NCBI GenBank assembly: GCA_965226435.1
Contig: CBDDCY010000008.1
Coordinates: 186,001-250,000, forward strand
Direction of reading: 5' to 3'
Source: UBA6623 sp965226435
Lineage (GTDB): Bacteria > Acidobacteriota > Terriglobia > Bryobacterales > UBA6623
DNA length: 64,000 nt
Every line of letters begins with the position of its first letter. Positions within the stretch are counted from its first letter, which is position 1. The position numbers were made by a program, and so were the translations under genes. Of this stretch, positions 1 through 7,261 are shown in pieces. The notes under the pieces are model-generated. The model saw only the letters and a list, made by a program, of their open reading frames with translations. It did no database searches and was not told the origin of the DNA.

Positions 1-406
1 GCACGGCGCGTTCGGTTTCCTCGACGGTATCGACCATGGGTACGACGATGCCGAGGGCGCCGATGTCGGTGGCTTTCTGGAGATCGCCTTCGGTGGCGTC
101 GGGCACGCGAATGAAGGGAATCGCGGGGGCGTCCTTGCAAGCCCAGATCATGCGGGCGACCCCGCTGTATGTCAGCGGGCTGTGCTGCATTTCGATCCAC
201 AGAAAATCGAACCCGGAGTTCGCCATGGCGCAGTAGACATTGGGATCGTCGGTGGTAATCGTTCCGCCGACAACCGACTTGCCCTCCATGAGCTTTTGCT
301 TGGCGGTGTTGTAAATACGTACTTTCTTGCCGTCGGCGTGGAGCGCCTGGGCGGCGAAGAGCATGGCGACAGCGGCCATGGAAGAAATAATCCGCTTCAG
401 AGTCAT
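1..406 (-). CDS. Exported HpcH/HpaI-type aldolase (C-terminus beyond window)
   Basis: About 135 codons from the ATG at 406 are inside the window; the rest lies off the left edge. Residues 1-24 form a signal peptide: basic MTLKRI start, hydrophobic core, and an ALHA cleavage site. The mature part follows the HpcH/HpaI (2-oxo-3-deoxy-acid aldolase) pattern: GGTITTDDPN, then FDFLWIEMQHSP, IPFIRVP and GIVVPMVD, which match the first strands of that TIM barrel. Family members cleave 2-oxo-3-deoxy acids to pyruvate and an aldehyde using a divalent metal. AGAGGA lies 7 nt upstream of the ATG. The signal peptide is unusual, since characterised homologues are cytoplasmic; the exact substrate cannot be told from this part. 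Confidence 0.8.
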   Translation of the reverse strand, partial: MTLKRIISSMAAVAMLFAAQALHADGKKVRIYNTAKQKLMEGKSVVGGTITTDDPNVYCAMANSGFDFLWIEMQHSPLTYSGVARMIWACKDAPAIPFIRVPDATEGDLQKATDIGALGIVVPMVDTVEETERAV

Positions 407-547
407 GGACTTGTCCTCTCTTTCGTTACTGGTTATCAACAATCGCCGGCACTTCGCGCGATGGATGGAACATTGGCTCGGGGCTCCGGCGAATGCGCCT
501 AGTATACATCTCCGGCGGGGTTGGGTGGGAACGGATTAGGCGGGCGC

Positions 548-637
548 GGTCTCACTGGGCCCGTCGGGCCGGTTCCGTCCACTGAGCGCGGCTGTGAGAC
601 AGAGCTGAGACAGTTTCGAGACGATTGAGTGTCTCAC
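548..637. promoter_or_regulatory. Candidate upstream activator sites for the sigma-54 promoter
   Basis: GTGAGACA at 594-601 and TGTCTCAC at 630-637 are an exact inverted pair. Further GAGAC motifs lie between them (around 606-612 and 618-622), and GGTCTCAC occurs at 548-555. The cluster lies about 85-170 bp upstream of the -24/-12 promoter, the usual place for binding sites of a bacterial enhancer-binding protein. Binding is inferred from position and symmetry; the regulator is not identifiable here. Confidence 0.45.
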
Positions 638-719
638 CTCCTGACACACTGCGACCCGACAGCCGGGGATGGCGTGATTAAGGCATTTGTTTTCAAGGCG
701 TTCGTAAGTTTGTCCGGTC

Positions 720-736
720 TTGGCACGCAACTTGCG
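720..736 (+). promoter_or_regulatory. Sigma-54 (-24/-12) promoter
   Basis: TGGCACG, four bases, then TTGC (721-735) matches the RpoN consensus, with GG at 722-723 and GC at 734-735 exactly 12 bases apart. The predicted start is near 747, leaving a leader of about 20 nt that contains the AAGGAG ribosome site at 753-758. It drives the gene starting at 768. Confidence 0.8.
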
Positions 737-767
737 ATAGATCGGTCAATAGAAGGAGATCAAGAAA

Positions 768-1118
768 ATGCATAACATATCGTCCACGGAAATGCCCGTG
801 CTGTCGGATTGGAAGGCGCACGGAATCTACTTGAGCGAGCTGAAGGTCGGTCAGAGGCTGACGCTCGAAACGCGCAATCATCGCTACCATTTGATGAACG
901 AAGGCGGGGGCGAGGCGATGATCTTTGGGCATCCTCAATATTGCCCGGAACCAGTCAGTGTGAAGGTCGCCGGTTCGACATGGGGAGGGAGCATGTTGAA
1001 GATGGGCTTCATCGGCGTCGGCATGCGCTTGGAATTCGCGCATCCCGACAGAGGAGTCGTGACGACCTCGGGAATTCGCGACATTCATTTTCGCAACGAA
1101 TGGGATCAGAAGCAGTAA
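768..1118 (+). CDS. Small uncharacterised protein of a sigma-54-dependent gene
   Basis: A 116-residue protein with a strong AAGGAG site 9 nt before the ATG. I do not recognise the family. It has no signal peptide or membrane segment. The sequence looks like a small beta-rich soluble domain: DWKAHGIYLSELKVGQ, a second strand with TLETRNHRYHLM, a Gly-rich turn, then a half ending in GIRDIHFRNEW. It stands alone: the left neighbour is divergent and the next gene is on the other strand 311 bp away. Its promoter implies that an activator ATPase and a specific signal control it. Function unknown. Confidence 0.8.
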   Translation: MHNISSTEMPVLSDWKAHGIYLSELKVGQRLTLETRNHRYHLMNEGGGEAMIFGHPQYCPEPVSVKVAGSTWGGSMLKMGFIGVGMRLEFAHPDRGVVTTSGIRDIHFRNEWDQKQ

Positions 1119-1429
1119 GCAAGAGCTTGTGACGAGGTTTTCAGGAACTTGGCTCTTCCGCTATCGCTGCGAGGCTCAAGTCGTTCGCGGCCGCGCGGGG
1201 CGCGGCGAGGAGAGAATTTCGGTTGGTCGGGGTCCCATCGGTCGATTGTTCCTACGCCGCATCCCGGGCATATCGTGTTTCTTGGCCCGGACCGCGGGCT
1301 GAAGCCCGGGGCCATTTTCCGGTTGCCACTCCGCGGCTGCACGGGTTCGTGACTTCAGGGGCTGTACCGCAATCCATCTTGCGGTTTAAAGTCTATTTTC
1401 GGGAGGAGTCCACTTCTCGCCGGATGCTG
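1119..1429. repeat. Intergenic spacer with divergent REP-like palindromes
   Basis: No gene is visible. A hairpin CGGGCT-GA-AGCCCG (1295-1308) is followed by CTCCGCGGCTGCAC. With the CGCATCCCGGGCATATCG segment before it, this resembles a degenerate family-B repeat (compare 5961-6076). The block spans roughly 1230-1350. The symporter terminates at the right edge of this spacer. Confidence 0.45.
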
Positions 1430-2698
1430 TTACTGATTCAATTGGGCGGAGTCTTGCTCGGAGCGCGCGATGTAGGCGGCGCAGGAGAGGTCGCCGGTTA
1501 CGTTGACGGATGTGCGGAGCATGTCGAGGATGCGGTCAACGCCCAGGATGAGGGCGATTCCGGCTTCGACTTTGTCGCCGAGTCCGACCGATTGCAATAC
1601 GACGATCAGCATGATGATGCCGGCGCTGGGGACGCCGGCGGTTCCGATCGAGGCCAGGGTCGCCGTTAACACGACAGTTAGTTGTGCTCCCAGATCAAGC
1701 GGGATGCCGTAAATCTGCGCGATGAAGAGAACGGCGAGGGCTTGATAGAGGGCCGTGCCATCCATGTTGATCGTCGCGCCGAGGGGCAGGACGAAACTGC
1801 TGATTTGTTTCGGGACGCCCAATTTCGATTCCGCGGTTCCCATGGTGACCGGCAGGGTCGCGCTTGACGACGATGTCGAAAACGCGAAGATCGGCACCGC
1901 TATGATGCGCTTATAAAACAACACGGGACTCATCTTGGCGGCGAAGCGAACCATCAAGGCCAGCGTGCCGAACATGTGCAGCAGCAGTCCCAGCACGACC
2001 ACCAACGAGTAGAGCAGCAAGCTGCGCAGCAGGTCGAGGCCGAATTGCGCCACGACGGCGGCGATCAAAGCGAACACGGCGTAGGGGGCGAGCTTCATCA
2101 CCCAGGTAATGATGAGCATCGAGGCGCTGTTGACGCCTTCGAAGAAGAGCAGGACGGCCTGCCTTTGCTCGTCGGGAACCATGCTGACCGCCGCTCCGAA
2201 AATGATCGCGAAGAAGATCAGCGGCAGCAAGTCGAAGTTGGCGGCCGCCTCCACGGGATTGCGCGGGATGATGCCGAGCAGTACCTTGGTTACCGACGGC
2301 GACTCGGCGGCGATTTCCATCTTGCCTTGCGCTTCGCCTTCAAAACGCGCGGCCAACTTATCGCGAGTCGCCGGATCGACGCTCGAGCCCGGTGAAAATA
2401 GGTTTCCCAACGCCAAGCCGATGGTCACGGCGATCGTTGTCGTGAGCATGTAGTAGAGGATGGTCTTACTGCCGATGCGGCCGAGTTTGCGGATGTCGCC
2501 GAGCGACGCCGTTCCGACTAAGAGGCTGGCGAAAACGAGCGGCACGACGATCATGGTGATCAGTCGAATGAAGCCGGTGCCGACGGGCTCGAGGGCGGTT
2601 AGGGTTGCGCGGAGCCAGGCGATGTCGGCTAGGTTCGCGATGACGCCGACGACGGCGCCGGCGATGAGGCCGATCAGGATTTTGGTGTAGATCTGCAT
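1430..2698 (-). CDS. Dicarboxylate/amino acid:cation symporter (DAACS family)
   Basis: A 422-residue inner-membrane transporter of the GltP/DctA family, which carries C4-dicarboxylates or acidic amino acids with Na+ or H+. The diagnostic elements are all present: a serine-rich HP1 tip (STSSSSATLPVTMG), the NMDGT cation-site motif (GATINMDGTALYQ), and the HP2 tip GTAGVPSAGIIML. The N-terminus MQIYTKILIGLIAG starts at the ATG at 2698; an upstream extension to 2836 would only add low-complexity residues read from the repeat in front. The gene stands alone between two repeat regions. The substrate cannot be assigned securely from motifs. Confidence 0.93.
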   Translation of the reverse strand: MQIYTKILIGLIAGAVVGVIANLADIAWLRATLTALEPVGTGFIRLITMIVVPLVFASLLVGTASLGDIRKLGRIGSKTILYYMLTTTIAVTIGLALGNLFSPGSSVDPATRDKLAARFEGEAQGKMEIAAESPSVTKVLLGIIPRNPVEAAANFDLLPLIFFAIIFGAAVSMVPDEQRQAVLLFFEGVNSASMLIITWVMKLAPYAVFALIAAVVAQFGLDLLRSLLLYSLVVVLGLLLHMFGTLALMVRFAAKMSPVLFYKRIIAVPIFAFSTSSSSATLPVTMGTAESKLGVPKQISSFVLPLGATINMDGTALYQALAVLFIAQIYGIPLDLGAQLTVVLTATLASIGTAGVPSAGIIMLIVVLQSVGLGDKVEAGIALILGVDRILDMLRTSVNVTGDLSCAAYIARSEQDSAQLNQ

Positions 2699-2750
2699 GG
2701 GGAGCGGCGCGAGATAGGAAACTAGTGTAGCGCAGGTGCACGTGTGGGGC

Positions 2751-2991
2751 CGTGTCGCCGGGGTACGTGTCGCCGAATTACGTTTCGCCGGTGCACGGGT
2801 TCGGATTCGGTGGTGGGGAGCCGCGGGGAAAGACATGTCGCCACGAATGGCGACACGGCACGCAGGAATGCGTGCGCCACGTCGCGTGGCGCACGGTCAA
2901 TAGGCAGGACTGGGGTTTGATCGGGTACGACGTACCTCGACGACAACGTCCCCCGGCGACACGCAATTCGGCGACACGTCCCCCGACACGG
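2751..2991. mobile_element. MITE-like palindromic element (arms F, core A, copy 1)
   Basis: Two ~40-bp arms face each other: 2751-2791 reads CCGTGTCGCCGGGGTACGTG and onward, and 2948-2991 is its near-complement. Between them lies the hairpin core: GTCGCCA-CGAA-TGGCGAC (2837-2854), GCACGCA-GGAA-TGCGTGC (2858-2875), and an overlapping TGCGCCAC/GTGGCGCA pair (2873-2893). No coding potential is seen. The same core recurs near 33.1, 36.9 and 44.9 kb, and an arm recurs at 44951-45000. It fills the spacer upstream of both flanking genes. Confidence 0.7.
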
Positions 2992-2995
2992 TAGG

Positions 2996-3829
2996 ATGGA
3001 AGGCGCCGTGGCGGTGACTTCGCGTGAAGTGATTACGAGTGCTGCTAATCCGTTGCTGAAGCGGGTTCGGCGGGCGTTGGTTCGCGGGGAGTTGACCGAC
3101 GAGGGGTACCTAGTCGCCGAATCGTTTCACTTGTTGGAAGAGGCGTTGCGGAGCGAGTTGACGGTTCCCCACGTTCTTGTCGCGGCTTCGGTGCGCAAAG
3201 CGGTGGAACGGCATGTCGGGCGATTGCAGGGGGTTCGGCTCACGGTTGTCGGCGACGCGCTGCTCAACAAGACCGCGACGACCGAGTCGAGCCAAGGCGT
3301 GATTGCGCTGGTGCGTCCGCCGGTTTGGGATTTGGATGCGGTGTTTCGCGGGCGGTCGTTGGTGACGGCGTTGGACGGCATCCAAGATCCGGGGAACGCC
3401 GGGACGATCGTTCGGTCGACGGAGGCTTTTGGGGGGACGGGGGTTTTGTTTCTGCCGGGGTCGGTGAGTCCTTTTAATTCGAAATTGTTGCGGGCGTCGG
3501 CGGGGTCGATGTTTCGAGTTCCGTTTGTCCGCGGAGTGGACGCGGATTTGGTGCAGGCGGCTTTTCGACAGCGGAAGGTTCAGGTATTGGCGGCGTCTCC
3601 GCGGGCACGGCCGCGGGCGGCGCGTTTCGACTTGACCCTGCCGACGGTTTTGCTGATTGGTTCGGAAGGACGGGGAGTGAGCGAAGTGTTCGAGCGGCAA
3701 GCGCGGGGCGTAAGGATACCGACGACGGGCGTTGAATCGCTGAACGCGGCGACGGCGGCCGGCGTCTTGCTCTATGAAGCCGCTCGCCAACGAGCCGAGC
3801 CGGGCTTAGGTGGGACCAAGCGGAAATGA
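2996..3829 (+). CDS. TrmH/SpoU-family RNA 2'-O-methyltransferase
   Basis: A 277-residue SPOUT enzyme predicted to methylate a ribose 2'-OH in rRNA or tRNA using SAM. The N-terminal ~100 residues are the RNA-binding SpoU_sub_bind type (REVITSAANPLLKRVRRA at the start). The catalytic trefoil-knot domain shows all three family motifs: DGIQDPGNAGTIVRSTEAFG, LLIGSEGRGVS, and PTTGVESLNAATAAGVLLYE. The ATG at 2996 is used, but GTG codons at 3008 and 3014 are possible starts. The stop overlaps the next gene's ATG (ATGA), so it is probably translationally coupled to rarA. The modified nucleotide is not predictable. Confidence 0.9.
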   Translation: MEGAVAVTSREVITSAANPLLKRVRRALVRGELTDEGYLVAESFHLLEEALRSELTVPHVLVAASVRKAVERHVGRLQGVRLTVVGDALLNKTATTESSQGVIALVRPPVWDLDAVFRGRSLVTALDGIQDPGNAGTIVRSTEAFGGTGVLFLPGSVSPFNSKLLRASAGSMFRVPFVRGVDADLVQAAFRQRKVQVLAASPRARPRAARFDLTLPTVLLIGSEGRGVSEVFERQARGVRIPTTGVESLNAATAAGVLLYEAARQRAEPGLGGTKRK

Positions 3830-5136
3830 GCCTTTTCGGGCAGATCGGACCGCGAGAAGAGGAGGTCGATTCCGGCCGCCCGCTGGCGGAGCGCGTGCGG
3901 CCGCGGTCGCTTGATGATTTTGTCGGGCAGGAGCACTTATTAGGTCCCGGTAAACCGCTGCGAACCGAGATCGAGAGTGACCGGGTTGCCTCGATGATCT
4001 TGTGGGGTCCGCCGGGGGTGGGCAAGACGACGCTGGCACGCATCATCGCCCGCGGGACGGACTGCGAATTCGTGCCTTTCAGCGCGGTCCTCAGCAGCAT
4101 CAAGGACGTCAAGGCCGTGATGGTCGACGCCAAACGACTGCGCCGATCGGGGCGACGGACAATTGTGTTCGTCGATGAGATTCACCGGTTCAATAAAGCG
4201 CAGCAGGACGCCTTCTTGCCCTATGTCGAGCAGGCCGATGTGATCTTGATCGGGGCGACGACGGAGAACCCGTCGTTCGAAGTGATTTCGGCCTTGCTTT
4301 CGCGGGCGAAGGTGTATGTGCTCTACGCGCTGGCGCCGACGGAGATTGTCGAGATCCTGCGGCGCGCGATCGAGGACGAGAAGGAGCAGTTGGGCGAATA
4401 CGGGGAAGTCGACGAAGACATTCTCGGGCGCATCGCCGCTTATTCGAATGGCGACGCGCGTGCAGCCTTGCGGACTTTGGAAACCGCGGTTGCCGCGGCG
4501 AGCGGCGGTCCGCTGACCGAGGAGTTGCTCGAAAGCGTGCTGCAACGAAAGATGCAGCTTTACGACAAGTCGGGCGAACAACATTACAACCTGGTGTCGG
4601 CACTGCATAAATCGGTTCGGTCCAGTGACCCGGACGCGGCGCTCTATTGGCTGGCGAGGATGTTGGAGGGGGGCGAAGACCGGCTCTATATCTTGCGGCG
4701 TTTGGTGCGCATGGCGGCCGAAGATATCGGCTTGGCGGACCCGCGGGCGCTCGAGCAAGCGGTGGCGGCTGTGGAGGCGTTTCGGCTGATTGGGGAGCCG
4801 GAGGGCGATTTGATGTTGGCGCAGACGGCGGTATACCTGGCGATGGCGCCGAAATCGGACGCGGTTTATAAAGCGTTGGGTCGAGCGCGGGGCGATGTGC
4901 GTGATTCAGTGGATGAGCCGGTGCCGCTCAAACTTCGCAATGCTCCGACGAAATTGATGAAAGAGCTTGACTACGGCGAGGGGTACCGGCACGCCCACGA
5001 TTTCGAGGACGCGGTGCCGGATATGGAATGCCTGCCCGAGGCCCTTCGCGGGCGGCGGTACTACTTGCCGACGAATCGGGGTATTGAAGAGCGGATCGCG
5101 CGGAGGCTCGAGGAGTTGCGGAAAGACGTTCGATAG
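3826..5136 (+). CDS. rarA: Replication-associated recombination protein RarA (AAA+ ATPase)
   Basis: A 436-residue protein of the RarA/MgsA/WRNIP1 family, clamp-loader-like ATPases that act at stalled replication forks. Visible features: N-terminal PLAERVRPRSLDDFVGQEHL, Walker A GPPGVGKT (61-68), Walker B VFVDEIHRFNKAQQDAFLP (from 114), sensor-1 GATTENPSFEV, then the C-terminal helical tetramerisation region with the conserved AAEDIGLADPRAL. Length fits the family. It overlaps the methyltransferase by 4 bp, so both are read from one message. Confidence 0.96.
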   Translation: MSLFGQIGPREEEVDSGRPLAERVRPRSLDDFVGQEHLLGPGKPLRTEIESDRVASMILWGPPGVGKTTLARIIARGTDCEFVPFSAVLSSIKDVKAVMVDAKRLRRSGRRTIVFVDEIHRFNKAQQDAFLPYVEQADVILIGATTENPSFEVISALLSRAKVYVLYALAPTEIVEILRRAIEDEKEQLGEYGEVDEDILGRIAAYSNGDARAALRTLETAVAAASGGPLTEELLESVLQRKMQLYDKSGEQHYNLVSALHKSVRSSDPDAALYWLARMLEGGEDRLYILRRLVRMAAEDIGLADPRALEQAVAAVEAFRLIGEPEGDLMLAQTAVYLAMAPKSDAVYKALGRARGDVRDSVDEPVPLKLRNAPTKLMKELDYGEGYRHAHDFEDAVPDMECLPEALRGRRYYLPTNRGIEERIARRLEELRKDVR

Positions 5137-5147
5137 AAAGGACTATT

Positions 5148-5919
5148 TTGGCTGAAAAAGAATCAGCCCCAGCAAGTCGCGGGGAAAACCGTTTTGATTA
5201 CCGGCGGGGCGCGGGGCTTGGGTCGCGCGACGGCGGTGAAGCTGGGTCGGGAGGGCGCTAACGTGGCCATCAACTACGTGAGCCGCGACGCCGATGCCGA
5301 GGAAACCAAGGCGATGGTCGAACAGGAGGGCGCGCGGGCGATTCTGGTGAAGGCGGATGTTTCGGAGCCCGCCGAGGTCGATCGGATGGCGGCCGAAACA
5401 CGTGAAGCTTTCGGCTCGATCGATATCCTTGTCGCCAGCGCGGGCATCGGCTTCATCAAGAGTCATGCTGAAATTACGTACGAGAGCTATCGGCGCACAA
5501 TGGCGGTGAATCTCGATGGGACGTTTCTTTCCATCATGGCGGTGAAGGATGAAATGATCGACAAGGGGTGGGGCCGCATTGTTTGCCTCTCGTCGGTTGC
5601 GGCGCTGCGGCCGCGCCAGATGCAAATCGACTACTCGGCCTCCAAGGCCGCCGTGCAGGCGATGGTCCGATGCTTCGCCGAGGGCTTGGCGCCGACGATT
5701 CGCATCAATGCGATCGCGCCCGGGCTGATTGATACCGAGTTGGGACCGCCGGTTCTGGGGCCGGCTAAGACCAAGGAAATTGTCGCGGCAACGCCGTTGG
5801 AGCGGTTGGGAGAACCCGAGGAGATCGCCAACGCGGTTTATTTTCTGGCGTCCGACCTCTCGGATTTCATGACCGGGCAGACGATCGTGGTTAGCGGCGG
5901 GCGGGTGATGATTCCCTAG
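5148..5919 (+). CDS. Short-chain dehydrogenase (FabG-like), N-terminus frame-disturbed
   Basis: A classical SDR of about 250 residues: Rossmann motif ITGGARGLGRA, ASAGIG in place of NNAG, catalytic Ser in SSVAAL, and YSASK (Tyr-x3-Lys). The C-terminal part ends FLASDLSDFMTGQTIVVSGG. Such enzymes are NAD(P)H oxidoreductases; FabG (3-oxoacyl-ACP reductase) is the nearest well-known type, but the substrate is open. The start is odd. The reading frame is open from 5194 (TTG), which would cut into the first strand. TTG at 5148, with AAAGGA upstream, would give MAEKNQPQQVAGKTVLITGG if the A5 run at 5155-5159 had four A's. Either that run holds an extra base or a CTG at 5152 is used. Confidence 0.82.
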
Positions 5920-5960
5920 GGCGTGTGGTGTAAGTTCCAGCAGGCGAAAGAGAGGTAACA

Positions 5961-6076
5961 GGCGGGAAGTTCCCGCCGCCCCTTGGGGGCTCGCGCTGGT
6001 GGGGGTCCACCCAGGGTTGCGCCGTTCCGGCTCCACCCTGGGCTATATTCCGGCCGCCGCTTCGCGGCTGCACGAC
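5961..6076 (+). repeat. Family-B REP element, copy 1
   Basis: An intergenic block with the family-B layout: a GGCGGGAAGTTCCCGCC hairpin, then CACCCAGGGTTGCGCCGTTC facing CTCCACCCTGGG, then the tip GCCGCTTCGCGGC. It lies between the dehydrogenase and the convergent methyltransferase. Related copies are listed at 25.8, 33.8, 35.4, 39.1, 39.6 and 42.3 kb. Confidence 0.7.
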
Positions 6077-6189
6077 AGGTGCGGCCTGATTGGGCTATAT
6101 CGCACCCCACTACTCTCAAAGGGGTTTTCGGAGGAGTTGCCGAATCTTACCCGAACGCACTCTTGCCCAGGGCGGCCAGGCGCCTGATC

Positions 6190-7056
6190 CTAATCGAGGA
6201 TTCGTAGCGGGTCGGGATCGGGATCGACGGGTGGGGGCCGGTCGGGGTCGACGGTGATGGGGCCGGACGGAGGCAGCTTCGGTTTCGCGGCGCGCAGGAG
6301 CAGGGGGCCGATGCGGCGGAATTCGCGGTGCTGTTCCGGCGAGGGCCAGGGGACGCAGGCAGGGTCGTCCTCGGGAAGGTCATCGAGTGCGGCGTCGGTG
6401 TGGGGGAGTTGTTCGCTCTCGACGCGGTTGAAGCCGGCGTTCTTGAGAATTTCCGTCCATCCCTCGGCGCTCTTCACGTGCAAGGGCGGATCGAAGCCCT
6501 CTCGCCAATGATGGGCGTGGGGGTTTTCTTCGTAGAGGCTCAGCAATAGAAAAATCGCGGCGCCGAAATTCGCCACCCGAAAGATCTCTCGTAAGGCGGT
6601 TTCGGGCGAAGGCCAATAGTAGGCCGACTCGACGGCGACGATGCGCGTGAAGTAGTTCTCGGCCCACGGAATTTCCTCGGCGGCGCCGGGGGAGTAGAGG
6701 ACGTTTTCAAAGCCGGCGGATTGTTCGCGAGCAAGCCGGATCATGCCGTCGGAAATGTCGAGGCCCGTTACCGAGCCCTCCGGGCATAGCGGGGACAGCA
6801 GGCGGCAAACGCCGCCGGCGCCGCACCCAATGTCGAGGACGCGATCGTCGAGGCAGAGGCCCATTTGTTTGATGGTTTGGTTGAGAGCGGGCCGGTTGCG
6901 GGCGGGCGGATTCGGGGGAGGATTGGTTTCGGCGCGGTGGTTGAAGAATTCGCGTAGGCGGTCTTCGGCTTCGTAGCGTTGTTGGAGATGGGGGGGGTAG
7001 ATCACGGGGACGTGCTGCCGGAGTGCGTGGTTTGTGGTTAGCCAATCGTACCGCAA
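6190..7056 (-). CDS. Class I SAM-dependent methyltransferase
   Basis: A 288-residue protein. The central region holds the class I methyltransferase motifs: motif I VLDIGCGAGGVC (about 95-106), acidic end of strand 2 in TGLDISDGMI, and the PSPETALREIFRVA helix before strand 5, as in the UbiE/arsenite-methyltransferase-like group (Methyltransf_11). The N-terminal ~85 residues are extra and Arg/Pro-rich; the C-terminus is a Pro/Asp-rich tail (PDPDPLRILD). It is a single gene with repeats on both sides. The substrate cannot be predicted. Confidence 0.85.
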   Translation of the reverse strand: MRYDWLTTNHALRQHVPVIYPPHLQQRYEAEDRLREFFNHRAETNPPPNPPARNRPALNQTIKQMGLCLDDRVLDIGCGAGGVCRLLSPLCPEGSVTGLDISDGMIRLAREQSAGFENVLYSPGAAEEIPWAENYFTRIVAVESAYYWPSPETALREIFRVANFGAAIFLLLSLYEENPHAHHWREGFDPPLHVKSAEGWTEILKNAGFNRVESEQLPHTDAALDDLPEDDPACVPWPSPEQHREFRRIGPLLLRAAKPKLPPSGPITVDPDRPPPVDPDPDPLRILD

Positions 7057-7078
7057 CTGGGATTTAGGCTTTTGTGGA

Positions 7079-7174
7079 AGCCCGTTGAAACGGGCTGTCG
7101 ACTGTCGGGCGCAGTGTGCTCACCGGCCGTAAAACGACCGGCCTAGAAAAAGAGGAAGCCGCGTGAACGCGGCT
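7079..7174. repeat. Triple-palindrome repeat (family C)
   Basis: Three short hairpins follow each other: AGCCCGTT-GA-AACGGGCT (7079-7096), an imperfect CCGGCCGT-AAA-ACGACCGG (7123-7141), and AGCCGCG-TGAA-CGCGGCT (7157-7174). There is no coding potential. It lies between the 3' end of thiC and the start of the methyltransferase, both on the minus strand. It could act as an mRNA 3'-end structure but has no U tract. Confidence 0.6.
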
Positions 7175-7261
7175 TACGTAGTCCTCCTCACACATAGGGT
7201 CTGGTCAGATTGTCCAGCGACCCCTTCTTCGGCTACACGTAACTCGGCGTCACTGTGGCCC

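Larger units (their letters stand above)
407..767. other. Intergenic region with sigma-54 promoter and candidate enhancer
   Basis: This divergent spacer separates the aldolase from the 116-residue gene. It has no credible ORF. Its right part carries a sigma-54 promoter and its middle carries repeated GAGACA/TGTCTC motifs; both are listed separately. Confidence 0.6.
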
